Source: Candidatus Wolfebacteria bacterium GW2011_GWE2_44_13 (GTDB taxonomy: Bacteria; Patescibacteria; Paceibacteria; UBA6257; UBA9933). Taken from it: 64,000 nucleotides of DNA. The notes below the pieces were generated by a model. It was not told the origin of the DNA and did not search any database. It saw only the letters and a list, made by a program, of their open reading frames with translations. The stretch lies in assembly GCA_001000675.1 (NCBI GenBank), contig LCHW01000001.1, forward strand, positions 284,686 through 348,685, read 5' to 3'. Position numbers and translations under genes: made by a program. Below, one piece after another: positions 17,162 to 27,023 of the stretch (the first letter of the stretch is position 1; every line of letters begins with the position of its first letter).

Positions 17162-18430
17162 ATGCATATTTTGGATGAATTAAAGGAACGGGGGCTTGTC
17201 TATCAGGTTTCCAATGAAGCAGCGGTGCGTGAATTAATCGATCAAAAAGGTGGGTTATTTTATATTGGTTTTGACCCAACAGCATCGAGCTTGCATGTGG
17301 GGGGATTGTTGGGGATTGTATTTTCAAAGCGACTTGAACTTGCGGGGATGATTCCGGTCATGCTTGTAGGGGGCGCAACAGGGCGTATTGGTGATCCGAG
17401 TGGACGCTCACAGGAGCGAACGCTGAATACCTACGACGCTGTTGAGTCAATGACCTCAGGCCTTGAGAAGCAAATTGGTCAATTCAATTTTGAACATGCT
17501 CATTTTGTAAATAATTATGATTGGCTTGGCATGATGCCACTTGTTGATTTTTTGCGTGATGCAGGAAAATATTTTACCGTCAATGAAATGCTTGCAAAAG
17601 ATTCGGTAAAAACGCGCATGGAAGATGGTATTTCATTTACCGAATTTAGCTACCAACTATTACAAGCGTATGATTTTTTGAAGTTGTATGAATCGCGTAA
17701 TGTTACCTTGCAACTTGGCGGTTCCGATCAGTGGGGAAATATTACTGCCGGCATCGAGTTGGTCCGCAAGGTGAAGCATGTTGAAGTGCTTGGCATGACG
17801 ATGCCATTGGTTACGCGTGCCGATGGAAAGAAAATGGGAAAGAGCGAGAGTGGCGCTGTGTGGCTTGATCCGACGATGACATCACCGTACCACCTGTATC
17901 AGTTTTGGCTTAATGTTGATGACGCTGATGTTGTTAAGTTTTTAAAATATTATACGTTTTTGGCGCTGGAAGAAATCGCCGTACTTGAACAGTCATTACA
18001 GACTGAGCCTGAAAAGCGTGAGGCACACAAGGCGCTTGCGGATGCGGTAACTGAATTTGTACATGGCAAGGAGGCGTTGGAGCAGGCAAAGAAAATGTCC
18101 GAAGTGTTGTTCGGAGGCGATATATTCGAAATCGTTTCGGATAAAAAGAAGTGCGAAGCATTGTTTGTCGGAAATATTGCTGTGCAGCAAATTAAAACGC
18201 TTAATACAATGACAATTGTAGATTTTCTTGCGTCGCTTGCGTGGAAGGCGCCGTTATCAAAGCGACAGGCAAAGGAAGATATCGAGGCTGGAGCAATTGA
18301 AATAAATGGAAAGAAAGTGAGTGATGGGGAGCAGGTATTGGGCGTAGGGGAAAACGATGTATTATTTAACCGATATATTATCGTAAAAAGAGGCAAGAAA
18401 AATTACCATTTTGTAGAGGTTGTGCAATAA
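17162..18430 (+). CDS. tyrS: Tyrosyl-tRNA synthetase
   Basis: Class I synthetase that charges tRNA-Tyr. The 422-residue protein shows FYIGFDPTASSLHVGGL (HIGH-type signature), the tyrosine-pocket YQLLQAYDF and GGSDQWGNI, KKMGKSE (KMSKS loop) and a C-terminal S4 RNA-binding domain (SKRQAKEDIEAGAIEINGKKV). ATG 17162 gives the normal N-terminus; an upstream in-frame codon at 17135 lies at or above the probable -10 box. A terminator follows directly. Confidence 0.96.
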   Translation: MHILDELKERGLVYQVSNEAAVRELIDQKGGLFYIGFDPTASSLHVGGLLGIVFSKRLELAGMIPVMLVGGATGRIGDPSGRSQERTLNTYDAVESMTSGLEKQIGQFNFEHAHFVNNYDWLGMMPLVDFLRDAGKYFTVNEMLAKDSVKTRMEDGISFTEFSYQLLQAYDFLKLYESRNVTLQLGGSDQWGNITAGIELVRKVKHVEVLGMTMPLVTRADGKKMGKSESGAVWLDPTMTSPYHLYQFWLNVDDADVVKFLKYYTFLALEEIAVLEQSLQTEPEKREAHKALADAVTEFVHGKEALEQAKKMSEVLFGGDIFEIVSDKKKCEALFVGNIAVQQIKTLNTMTIVDFLASLAWKAPLSKRQAKEDIEAGAIEINGKKVSDGEQVLGVGENDVLFNRYIIVKRGKKNYHFVEVVQ

Positions 18431-18433
18431 ATT

Positions 18434-18460
18434 AAAATCCGCCTTTAAGGCGGATTTTTA
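18434..18460 (+). terminator. Intrinsic terminator
   Basis: AAAATCCGCC pairs with GGCGGATTTTT around TTTAA. Confidence 0.9.
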
Positions 18461-18508
18461 TTTGGTTGATTTTTCGCTCAGTATCCCTATAATAAATAGG
18501 CTAATAAT

Positions 18509-18579
18509 GGGCCTGTAGTCTAGTGGTAGAACACGGCATTCGCATTGCTGAGACGCGAGTTCGATTCTCGCCAGGTCCA
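18509..18579 (+). tRNA. tRNA-Ala(CGC)
   Basis: Acceptor GGGCCTG/CAGGTCC contains the G3-U70 wobble pair that identifies alanine tRNAs. The anticodon stem is CGGCA/TGCTG with loop TTCGCAT (anticodon CGC), and the T arm is GCGAG-TTCGATT-CTCGC. CCA is not encoded. The D stem is weak (two good pairs). Confidence 0.9.
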
Positions 18580-18767
18580 CCCATATGCAAAAAGAACTCC
18601 GGAATGATTCTTTTTGCTACTTTTCTTGCTTTGTATGGGATATAATTAAGGGGAAATAGTCGTTGGCTCTTTATTATGCTCGGATCGGCGTGGAGTTTTG
18701 TGTTACTACGATTCCATGCTGACCTGACCGTTTGGAAAATCAAATTAATAGTCGCTCAATCAAAACC

Positions 18768-19562
18768 ATGGAAGATATAAACGAAAAGCAAAAAGAAGTT
18801 GCAGAAACAAAGGTGTGCCCATTCTGCAGGAAAGAAATATCCATAGAGGCTACGAAGTGCCCCTATTGTCAATCAACCTTAATAACAGATAAAAATGCAA
18901 AATTAATTTTGATGTCGTCGTTAGGTTTATTTTTGATTTCATTTGGGGCCTTTATATTTTTCATTTCCATATTTTCTGCAGTCTTTGGAATAAATGTTAC
19001 GCAGTATGTATGGTGGCTTATTATTCCATTTGCGCTAGGATTTATTTGGAAAAAACAAAAAATGGGTCAACAGAAGAAAATAGAATCCTCGCCAAGTCTT
19101 AAAAAAATTCCACTTCTAATATGGGCGCTCATTCTGTTGGTGGCGCCAATAGTAATAGTGGGGGTAATTTTTTTAGGAATTGTAATTATGGCCCCTGCGC
19201 CTTCTAATAGAAATAGTGCTCCCGTAATAAATACTCCTGCTCAACAAAAGGGTATCCAAGTGACAGCGATTCAGCTCGCAACAGATTATGAAGCGAATGA
19301 AATAGCCGCAGATACGAAGTATAAAGACCAGATTGTTGAGGTGACAGGAACGATTAAAGATATTAGTAAGGACATACTCGGTGCACCCTATATTATTTTA
19401 AGTGGGGACCCAAACTCGATTACAGATGTGCAGTGTACCTTTGATAAGAGTAAACAAAACCAGCTTATACCGCTTACTAAAGATACAAAGATCACGCTAC
19501 TTGGGAAAGTAAGCAGAAAACTTCTTAATGTACGTGTTGATGAGTGTTCTATAATTCAATAA
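18768..19562 (+). CDS. Zinc-ribbon membrane protein with OB-fold-like domain
   Basis: A 264-residue protein in three parts. There is an N-terminal zinc ribbon (CPFCRKE then CPYCQS), three or four membrane helices (about 50-170), and an extracytoplasmic domain from about 180 that reads like the tRNA_anti-like/OB family (ATDYEANEIAADTKYKDQIVEVTGTI). That domain often occurs in envelope proteins of unknown role. The ATG at 18768 is preferred; a TTG 36 bases upstream is possible. The gene is AT-rich and flanked by tRNA-Ala and a terminator. Confidence 0.65.
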   Translation: MEDINEKQKEVAETKVCPFCRKEISIEATKCPYCQSTLITDKNAKLILMSSLGLFLISFGAFIFFISIFSAVFGINVTQYVWWLIIPFALGFIWKKQKMGQQKKIESSPSLKKIPLLIWALILLVAPIVIVGVIFLGIVIMAPAPSNRNSAPVINTPAQQKGIQVTAIQLATDYEANEIAADTKYKDQIVEVTGTIKDISKDILGAPYIILSGDPNSITDVQCTFDKSKQNQLIPLTKDTKITLLGKVSRKLLNVRVDECSIIQ

Positions 19563-19574
19563 ATTGTGTAATGC

Positions 19575-19600
19575 AAAAGAGCCTTAAATGGCTCTTTTTT
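19575..19600 (+). terminator. Intrinsic terminator
   Basis: AAAAGAGCC pairs with GGCTCTTTTTT around TTAAAT. The following 190 bases hold no gene. Confidence 0.9.
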
Positions 19601-19792
19601 ATCCTATATTTAGGCTCCATGGCCTATTTCTGGGTTGGTAGAGTGACGCTGGGGAAACCTTTATTAAAGAGATATATAAACTACCATCTTTAGATTTGGA
19701 AGGGTTTCTGCGTCACGATTCTTGATATGTGAGAAGTTGGTTTGATTTATGCTCTGATTAAGGCAGGGCCTATATATGGAAAATCTAAAAAA

Positions 19793-19822
19793 TTGACAAT
19801 AGGGTCTTGTTTTCGGGATAAT
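19793..19822 (+). promoter_or_regulatory. Strong sigma-70-type promoter
   Basis: TTGACA (19793-19798), an 18-nt spacer and GATAAT (19817-19822). It faces the PHP-ATPase gene, whose ATG is 28 nt downstream. It is one of the best promoters in the window, which fits an autonomous cassette. Confidence 0.8.
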
Positions 19823-19850
19823 AGGTGCACAAAGGGGAACATCTAATTAA

Positions 19851-22625
19851 ATGCCTAATAATAATCAATTTTTAAATGGTTCTGAGTGGCGCAAATGGGA
19901 TTTACACGTCCATGCCCCTGGATCAAAACAACAGGAGTTGTATGTAACGGAGGATGGGAGCAATCCATTGGATGTTTTTTGTGACATTATAGAGCAATCT
20001 GATACCGATGTTTTTGGAATAACAGATTATTTTTCCGTAGAGAACTACTTTATTTTTCTTGAGTGGTTTAAGACAAAATTCCCTGATTCAAAGAAGGCGT
20101 TTTTCCCAAATATTGAATTTCGATTGGATGATAAAAATAAAGAAAGTGACTATGTAAATTTTCATGTTATTTTTTCTGATGAAGTTGCGCAGGACGATAT
20201 ACAGAAATTTTTATGTGATATTGAACTTAAAAATTTGCATCCTGATGGAGGGGGTTCAACTTTAAAGTGTAATCCAATTGATCTTGGAATGATTGGGTAT
20301 GATAAAGCACTTGTGACCATCGATGCTATATTAGAGTCTCATAAAAAAACTTTTGGCAAGAGGGATATTTCCTTTATGTGTGGAGTTGCAAACGGATATG
20401 GTGGTATCAGGCCACCCCAGCAACAGGGGCGCCATACGGAATATGCAAAAATTGTTGACGATGTGTGCCAAATTTTTTTTGGGAGAGCTCAAGATAAAGA
20501 CTTCTTTTTAGGCACTACTCGTTATGAGGGGTCAATAAGTAAGCCAGTAATATGCGGGTGTGATGCGCATTCATTTGATCAACTTAACGCATGGTTGGGG
20601 AAGCAAGTAATTAGTAATAACGAAAAGGGAGAAAGTTATATTGAAAAGGATGTTACTTGGATTAAAGCTGACCAGACCTTTGAAGGTTTGCGCCAAATTC
20701 TTTATGAGCCAAGTGATAGGGTAAAAATTCAAGAGCATTCTCCTTATGCAGATAATAGCAAAATATATTTTAAATCCCTTGATTTATCGGGCAGTGTAAA
20801 TTTTATTTTGCCCGATATTGAACTACCGATAAATAGGGAGCTTGTAGCTATAATTGGTGGGAGAGGTAGTGGGAAAAGCGCCCTTTTGGATACTTTTGCT
20901 TTTTTAAATGAAGAGCATCTTAAAAAAGATCAGAATGGTAAAAAGAAAATAATCGAATATTATCGAGATAATGAGGGGTATGTAGAACCACGCCCTTCTT
21001 TTATGCTTACTACGACCCTAGTTGATAAGGATGGAGTTGAGCAGGATTTTGAAAAAACGCTTATTGATAGAGATGATATAGAGCTGCCCTTTTTATATCT
21101 CGGGCAGGAACAGTTAAGTGGTATTGCAACGAATGATTCTGAGCTTACGCGTACCGTTTGCCAATTGATTGGTATTGATATAAATGAAATTGGTACGGAA
21201 AGTCTTATTGCGCGTGCACGCACGACTCTTAGCGACATTAATAATACTCGGAAATCACTTAGTGATATTTATGAAAGGTGTGCTTTAGTTGGGTATGTTC
21301 TTGGAACTGATATTACAGTTTGGTTAAGAGAGTATTGTAACAAGTTAAAAGAGCAGCAAAAAAGACTTTCTTCTAGGGAGACAAGGGATGTTCTAGAAGA
21401 TATAAGTACTAAAACAAAGCGAGGTTTGAGGCTTAAAGATTTAAATGAAAAAGTAGCCGTTCTCCTATCGACTCTAAAGGACATACCACTTAATGTCGAA
21501 ATTAGTGCATTCAATCTTCAATTGAGAGAAATTTATACCGACTGCCCAGAGCTTGCGCCTTTAAGCTCATCTTCTCAGATAGCAGCAGTTATAGCTCTCC
21601 AAAATAGAATAACAGCAGAAATGGATAAGTTGCGAACGGAAATTGCAACAAAGAAAATCGAGTTGATTAAGCAAGATATTAAGGAAGATGTAAATAGTCT
21701 TTTGCAGGCAAGCGAATCGCTTGAGCGTGAGATTGGCGTGGTTGAAAAAGATCAAAAAAACTGCGCTGATGCCGTTCTTAGGCTTGAAAATTTACATATT
21801 CAGCGTGGTAAAATTTTAGAGGATATTCAAACTTCTCTTAAATCGCTTGGCGAATCTATCTCTTCTGCCTTCAATTCTTTTCAGGGGTCTCGCTCTGATT
21901 CGATTACTATTGAGAAAGAATTGTTTGAGAAGATGATTAAAGGGATTAGTATAGAAGGGGCTATCGAGTTTAATCAAAGGGTATTTGCTAATAAGGTATT
22001 GACTGAGTTTGTGGATAGACGAACAGTCCCGAATGAAATTACTCTGAGAGAATTAATAGCTGGTAAAAATACAGATGGCACAATAAAAGAGATTACACTT
22101 GAGAACCTTTTTTTGTGGGCACAATCTGATTTAGGTTCGCAAAAATGCTTCAGCCGTGGCGGGCTAGATAATTTAGTTGAGTACATTTTTACAGAATGGC
22201 CCGATTTTTTGAAAGTAAGGGCGGTGGCAAAACTTAATGGAAAATCTACTGAAGTTCTATCTATCGGACAGCGAGGCACCTTGCTTTTGAAAGTGTATCT
22301 TGCGACAGCATCAGCAAAACAAGTTTTTGTAATCGACCAACCAGAGGATAATCTTGATAATAATTTTATAATGAATGAGCTTGTTCCGTTGATTCGAAAT
22401 GCGAAACGCTCTAGGCAAATCATAATGTCTACCCATAATGCAAACTTGGTTGTTAATGCAGATGCGGAGCAGGTGATTATAGCCCAGCTAGATCATCATC
22501 CGGCTGGCAGCTATTTAACTGGCAGTATTGAAGCCCCCGAAATAAATAAAAATATTAGGGATATTCTTGAGGGTGGCGAAGAAGCTTTTAGACAACGCGA
22601 GCGTAAATATTTTTTTAAGAGCTAA
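19851..22625 (+). CDS. PHP-domain / SMC-like ABC ATPase (TrlF-like)
   Basis: A 924-residue two-domain protein. The N-terminus (1-290) is a PHP phosphoesterase: WDLHVH with His19 and His21, ITDY with Asp59, NIEFR with Glu89, NFHV with His105, and a late GCDAHSF. The rest is an SMC/RecN-type ABC ATPase: Walker A GGRGSGKS at 336-343, a helical, probably coiled-coil middle (about 450-700), signature LSIGQRG near 803, Walker B and D-loop VIDQPEDNLD near 827 and a switch histidine in STHNANL. It matches what I recall as TrlF-family AAA-like ATPases. Such nuclease-ATPase fusions often act in phage defence or DNA repair. It has its own promoter and an AT-rich composition, which suggests transfer. Confidence 0.8.
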   Translation: MPNNNQFLNGSEWRKWDLHVHAPGSKQQELYVTEDGSNPLDVFCDIIEQSDTDVFGITDYFSVENYFIFLEWFKTKFPDSKKAFFPNIEFRLDDKNKESDYVNFHVIFSDEVAQDDIQKFLCDIELKNLHPDGGGSTLKCNPIDLGMIGYDKALVTIDAILESHKKTFGKRDISFMCGVANGYGGIRPPQQQGRHTEYAKIVDDVCQIFFGRAQDKDFFLGTTRYEGSISKPVICGCDAHSFDQLNAWLGKQVISNNEKGESYIEKDVTWIKADQTFEGLRQILYEPSDRVKIQEHSPYADNSKIYFKSLDLSGSVNFILPDIELPINRELVAIIGGRGSGKSALLDTFAFLNEEHLKKDQNGKKKIIEYYRDNEGYVEPRPSFMLTTTLVDKDGVEQDFEKTLIDRDDIELPFLYLGQEQLSGIATNDSELTRTVCQLIGIDINEIGTESLIARARTTLSDINNTRKSLSDIYERCALVGYVLGTDITVWLREYCNKLKEQQKRLSSRETRDVLEDISTKTKRGLRLKDLNEKVAVLLSTLKDIPLNVEISAFNLQLREIYTDCPELAPLSSSSQIAAVIALQNRITAEMDKLRTEIATKKIELIKQDIKEDVNSLLQASESLEREIGVVEKDQKNCADAVLRLENLHIQRGKILEDIQTSLKSLGESISSAFNSFQGSRSDSITIEKELFEKMIKGISIEGAIEFNQRVFANKVLTEFVDRRTVPNEITLRELIAGKNTDGTIKEITLENLFLWAQSDLGSQKCFSRGGLDNLVEYIFTEWPDFLKVRAVAKLNGKSTEVLSIGQRGTLLLKVYLATASAKQVFVIDQPEDNLDNNFIMNELVPLIRNAKRSRQIIMSTHNANLVVNADAEQVIIAQLDHHPAGSYLTGSIEAPEINKNIRDILEGGEEAFRQRERKYFFKS

Positions 22626-22700
22626 TTAAGATAAGGCGTTTTATCTGCTGGCAGAATTTTTTGAACCATGGTATTATTTTGAATAAATGTCTACACAAAT

Positions 22701-23648
22701 ATGGAAATAGAAATTTTTGAAGAAGATGGTAGCAATACACTTTCTCTTAGCGATAAAGACGTTGATTTTACTATTAACGTAGACACGGAGTCAAAAACTT
22801 ATAGGTCAAGAATGAGTTTAAATGATGATGTCTATTATCGCACGGAAAATTTTCAATATAGAATTTCTGTAGACCCTATTCGCCTTGAAGTTCGATTAGT
22901 TGCGCGACTCGATGAACCGCCACCTGACAAATACTCAGTCAAAGATGGGGTAGTTTTGGAGTCTGAAATTCTTGCAGACCGAGGTGAACTTATGGCTTCA
23001 ATGACTAAGGAATTTATTAATGGCCTCAAAAAAGAAGTTGAATGGCATGAGGAGTGGGTTGGCGACCCTGTTTCCATGTACCTCCTTTTAAAGCACCCTG
23101 AAATAATTTCCCCCGATGATTACCGACGTCACTTGCGACAGTTAGCAGAAAAAATAAAGTCAGCAACTCTTAAAGTTAGGAAAGCACTTGAACTAGATAA
23201 AACGGGTTTGCAAATAACCGATGAGTACGAAGGTTCAGGGCGTGCAATTTGGTATTCGAAATCAAAACAGGACGGAATGTCCGAAGAGGAAATCAATGAC
23301 GCCATAAAGCACCAGAAAAAAGTTCAAGAGAGATTGTTTGATGAGAAATCAAATGAATATGTCGGCATTTCCGAAAGTGAGTTTAGGTCGAGCGACCAAA
23401 TACTAAAATATATTGATGTGTTTCTGAGTAAGAAGTCCGCGCCTACCAAAAAAGAAGAAAAGAACAAGGCATCTTTTGGTATTAACTTTGGAGCTTTTAT
23501 TATTAAATGGATTTGGCTATTTGTTGTTGTGTCTGTAGCCCTCGGGCTACTTTCTTTGATTGTTAACATCCTTCAATACGATTTTACCTTTGCGTTTGTT
23601 ACTTCGGGCATCTTGGCGTTTTCCCTAATTCTTCGACAGAATAAGTGA
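22701..23648 (+). CDS. Tail-anchored membrane protein, unknown, beside PHP-ATPase
   Basis: A 315-residue protein with a long charged cytoplasmic part (1-260) and two C-terminal membrane helices (about 266-288 and 292-310). I do not recognise the family. The middle is rich in Lys and Glu helices (LRQLAEKIKSATLKVRKALEL). It follows the PHP-ATPase by 75 bases on the same strand with no clear terminator between, and it has a similar AT-rich composition. It may be the membrane effector of a two-gene defence cassette, but that rests on context only. Confidence 0.6.
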   Translation: MEIEIFEEDGSNTLSLSDKDVDFTINVDTESKTYRSRMSLNDDVYYRTENFQYRISVDPIRLEVRLVARLDEPPPDKYSVKDGVVLESEILADRGELMASMTKEFINGLKKEVEWHEEWVGDPVSMYLLLKHPEIISPDDYRRHLRQLAEKIKSATLKVRKALELDKTGLQITDEYEGSGRAIWYSKSKQDGMSEEEINDAIKHQKKVQERLFDEKSNEYVGISESEFRSSDQILKYIDVFLSKKSAPTKKEEKNKASFGINFGAFIIKWIWLFVVVSVALGLLSLIVNILQYDFTFAFVTSGILAFSLILRQNK

Positions 23649-23771
23649 AGTGGGTTTGTGTGAAATTAGGGTCGTTTTTGCTTGCCTAAGCAATTCCGGC
23701 AACTTCTTGATATATTCCGATAGTTCCAATAAGTGGTCCCCATTTCCACAATTTGTAATTTTAATAAGAAA

Positions 23772-23795
23772 TTGACATATTATTTAAAATATGTC
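23772..23795 (+). promoter_or_regulatory. TTGACA -35 box overlapped by an operator-like inverted repeat
   Basis: GACATATT and AATATGTC form a perfect 8-bp inverted repeat around ATTTAA (23774-23795), and its left arm overlaps the TTGACA at 23772-23777. No good -10 is seen at the normal distance. It lies 62 bases before the M16 peptidase start and suggests a repressor site. Confidence 0.5.
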
Positions 23796-23856
23796 ACTGT
23801 ATTTTTAGTGCGTACGTTCTTTTTTAACCTCATAACAGATAGAAAGGAGTCTTCCT

Positions 23857-25110
23857 ATGTGGGATCCATATTCGGAATTTCAGTCGGCAATATTGCCAAA
23901 TGGTCTGACGGTGCACGCGGCTTATTGGCCAGGACGTCCATGGGAATCTATAGGATTCCTTGTTCACAGTGGAGCTGAACATGATCCGATTGGACTCGAA
24001 GGGTTGGCGCATTTTGTTGAGCATTTGGTTTCTGATAATGCAAACGTCCCCAATAAAGAAATACACGCGTTTTTTGAAGACTGCGGCGGTAGAGTTAATC
24101 TTGGAATAACTGATTATCCGGACACGCGTTATAATTTTTTTGTGCCGACGGGTAAGGCAGTTCTTGCAAGAGCTTTCTCAGTATTTGGCCACATGTTGTT
24201 TTCGGCCAAGTTTGAAAAATGCATCGAACGAGAGCGCCAAGTTGTTCTCGAGGAGTTTAATCGTCGCTACACAAACAATCTTAAGTTTGACCTGGATACT
24301 CGCGAACGCAAGGCGCTTTATACTGATTGTTGGCTCGGACGATTTGTTCGTCCGCTTGGCAATCCCGAATCGGTTAAACGAATAACGCAAGCTGACTTGC
24401 AGTCGTATTACAACACGCATTACGTACCCGCAAACATGAGTATTGTGGCGGTTGGTGGTATGCAACTTTCGGAACTCGTCGAACTTCTCTCAGAAAGTCC
24501 TTTTGCGATGAGCAAGAACGGGGCGCGAACGTCGCTGCCAATTCCAGTAACTAATATTTCTTTACCCTTGGAGGCTTGTTATGTGGTCGAAGCTTCTAAG
24601 TACGTTTCCATCCCAATCAACGTCGGTTCCTACCGAAGTGTTGCTAAGGTGCCAGGTAATATCAATGGACAGGCGCTTTACATTCTGAAGAAGATGCTTG
24701 ATGAAATATTGAACGAAGAAGTACGAGAGCGGCGCGCTTGGGCGTATGCCATTGATAGCTCTCGCCGTAGCTTTCGACATTTCTATGAATTTTCAATCAA
24801 CTGTAGCGCGCTCGCGCTCAAGGCGATTGATAATCTCGAGAAAGTTGTCGAGACTTGTATTGCTACAGCGGGAAGCAGCGAGGGCTTATTTGCTCAAATC
24901 AAGCGTCAGTCTCTCGCGAATCATTTCATGATTGACCCGACGGGCAGAGGTGTCTGCGATGGCGCACTTGATGATCTTACTCACGCACACCGAATCATCT
25001 CTCTTTCAGAAAACGCTCATGATCTTGAATGCGTGACGATGGACGATGTTCGTGATGCACTTCAGTGGCTTCGACCAGAACAACGGTGGACGCTTATCAC
25101 GAAGCCCTGA
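23857..25110 (+). CDS. M16-family zinc metallopeptidase
   Basis: The 417-residue protein has the inverted zinc motif HFVEH (residues about 52-56) and the downstream glutamate in ERQVVLEEFNRR, which together make the M16 (pitrilysin, insulinase) active site. The C-terminal half is the second, inactive M16 domain. There is no signal peptide, so it should degrade peptides in the cytoplasm. AAAGGAG precedes the ATG. It stands alone, with an operator-like repeat upstream and a long terminator downstream. Confidence 0.88.
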   Translation: MWDPYSEFQSAILPNGLTVHAAYWPGRPWESIGFLVHSGAEHDPIGLEGLAHFVEHLVSDNANVPNKEIHAFFEDCGGRVNLGITDYPDTRYNFFVPTGKAVLARAFSVFGHMLFSAKFEKCIERERQVVLEEFNRRYTNNLKFDLDTRERKALYTDCWLGRFVRPLGNPESVKRITQADLQSYYNTHYVPANMSIVAVGGMQLSELVELLSESPFAMSKNGARTSLPIPVTNISLPLEACYVVEASKYVSIPINVGSYRSVAKVPGNINGQALYILKKMLDEILNEEVRERRAWAYAIDSSRRSFRHFYEFSINCSALALKAIDNLEKVVETCIATAGSSEGLFAQIKRQSLANHFMIDPTGRGVCDGALDDLTHAHRIISLSENAHDLECVTMDDVRDALQWLRPEQRWTLITKP

Positions 25111-25128
25111 CTTTTGTCGAATAGCACG

Positions 25129-25173
25129 GCGGCTAAATATTCATCTTAGGATGATTGATTTAGCCGCTTTTTT
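25129..25173 (+). terminator. Long intrinsic terminator
   Basis: GCGGCTAAAT pairs with ATTTAGCCGC, an inner CATC/GATG hairpin sits in the loop, and T7 follows. Confidence 0.85.
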
Positions 25174-25240
25174 TATATTACTTTTGTTTTATTGGGTGGA
25201 TTTGGCTATACTTAGAAAATAGATTTATCGAGATTAACGT

Positions 25241-27019
25241 ATGATACACCAAGCACTTATCGATGTAGTAAAAAGCCAATTAGGCGGAGGCGTAAGTGAA
25301 ACGGAGGTAAGAGAATTTTTGCTAAGACGGGGGACAAGTGATGAGGAAATACAGGAGATTTTTGAACTTATTTCTCCCGACGCTCCGACATTACGCGAAA
25401 TTCCTCTTGAGCCGGTTGAGCAGACTATCCCGACACTCGATCCAATAATAGAGCCTGTTGTTGCGGAGATTCCTACCCCTGAGCCAGTAGTAGCGGCTCC
25501 TATTGTTGCCGACATCCCTGCTCAGTCTGTAGCGCATGGCGTAGTCCGCGATATTCCCCCTATTTCTCCTAGTGTTCCTTTTGCTATGACAAATGGCACA
25601 CAGCCGCTTGTAGCGTCGATTCCGGCCTCAATGACAGAATCTTTGACTGTTGCCACCTCGGAAGCTCAGCCAATTGAAGAAAAAAGTAAAAAGAAGCGGA
25701 TTGCGCTTATCACAGGCCTTATTGGTGGTATCGTTATTCTCGGTGCGAGTGGGTGGTTTGCCTATTCTGTCTTTCTCGCTTCGCCCGAAAAGGTTTTAGA
25801 CGTAATGATGTTGAATCTTCGCGATGTCCGTTCGGGTGCATTTTCTGGTGAAGTAACACTACAGACAAACGCATTACTCGATTCGCTTACTTCGGCAACA
25901 TCCACACGCGATAGTCAGTTTGCACCCTTATTTGCGATTGACGGAGCGGTGACCATTCGTGCGAAAGCATCGGGTGCTATTGATATGATCGATAGCACAA
26001 ATAAAAAATCTTATTTTATCAGCGAGTTATCAATGGATAAATGGCCGATGGGAGATTTTATCCTGGGTGCCGAATATCGCAATGTTGCTCAACGAACATA
26101 CGTACAGATCAAAGACGTTCCCGATCTTGGATTCTTTAGCCTAAGCTTTTTAAAGAACAGCTGGTTTATGCTTGAAAATACAGATGTTGCTGCTCAGCTT
26201 GGAACAGAAGAGCGCGCGGCGTTAACGGAGGAACAACGAGGTCAATTGATTGATGCATGGAGAGAAAATCGTTTTCTATTGGTTAACGCAACGCTTCCCG
26301 CAGAAGATATTGAAGGGGTTGCCACTCGGCACTACGCGCTAACACTTGATAAAGAAGCTTTTGTGTCATGGATTATTACCGCTAACGCTATTATGCAGAA
26401 TCCGCCTACCGATCAAGGTTCGCTTGCTAAGCAGCTTGATTCGTTGACGATTAATACATTTGAACTATGGGTTGGACGTCGCGATAGGTTGCCGCACAAA
26501 TTGCTTTTAGAGGCAACAATGCGCGATACAAGTGACGCAAGTAAAACATCCGCGATTTCGATTGCTCTTACGGGAAAAGATTTTAATAAGCCCGTGGACG
26601 TGATTGTGCCGGAAGATGCAAAATCATTTGAAGAAGTGCTGCAGGGTATCTTTGGACAAATGTTAGGAGGACAAGAGGCTAAGGTTTCGTCTTCGACAAC
26701 GCCACAAGTGCGCAATACGCAACGAAAGAAAGACGTTACGATAATTGCCGATGCAATTAAGAAAAATATAGCACAAAATAATGGAACGTTTGTGTGTGCT
26801 ACGGGTGTGCTTCCGCAAAAAGCAACCTTTATTGGGAAAGATGGATATGATGTTGAGCCATGTATTCGCTCGATTACATTGCCGACTTTGCCCAAAGATC
26901 CTACGAAAGGAACGGCTACTATAACTGGATATTCATTGTTTTATGATGCAAAAACGAATAAGTTAACGGTGCGTGCTCCGTATGCGGAGTTAGGGGTAAA
27001 AATCAGTATTACTAAGTAA
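25241..27019 (+). CDS. Single-pass envelope protein with N-terminal helical module
   Basis: A 592-residue protein. Residues 1-45 form a small helical module (VKSQLGGGVSETEVREFLL) that is repeated in the next gene. A Pro/Ile/Val/Glu-rich linker follows (about 50-145), then a membrane helix (about 155-175), then an extracytoplasmic domain of about 400 residues. That domain begins SPEKVLDVMMLNLRDVRSGAFSG and resembles LppX/LolA-like lipid-binding folds in pattern only. The function is unknown. The start has no strong SD, and a TATACT lies about 27 nt upstream. Confidence 0.65.
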   Translation: MIHQALIDVVKSQLGGGVSETEVREFLLRRGTSDEEIQEIFELISPDAPTLREIPLEPVEQTIPTLDPIIEPVVAEIPTPEPVVAAPIVADIPAQSVAHGVVRDIPPISPSVPFAMTNGTQPLVASIPASMTESLTVATSEAQPIEEKSKKKRIALITGLIGGIVILGASGWFAYSVFLASPEKVLDVMMLNLRDVRSGAFSGEVTLQTNALLDSLTSATSTRDSQFAPLFAIDGAVTIRAKASGAIDMIDSTNKKSYFISELSMDKWPMGDFILGAEYRNVAQRTYVQIKDVPDLGFFSLSFLKNSWFMLENTDVAAQLGTEERAALTEEQRGQLIDAWRENRFLLVNATLPAEDIEGVATRHYALTLDKEAFVSWIITANAIMQNPPTDQGSLAKQLDSLTINTFELWVGRRDRLPHKLLLEATMRDTSDASKTSAISIALTGKDFNKPVDVIVPEDAKSFEEVLQGIFGQMLGGQEAKVSSSTTPQVRNTQRKKDVTIIADAIKKNIAQNNGTFVCATGVLPQKATFIGKDGYDVEPCIRSITLPTLPKDPTKGTATITGYSLFYDAKTNKLTVRAPYAELGVKISITK

Positions 27020-27023
27020 AACT

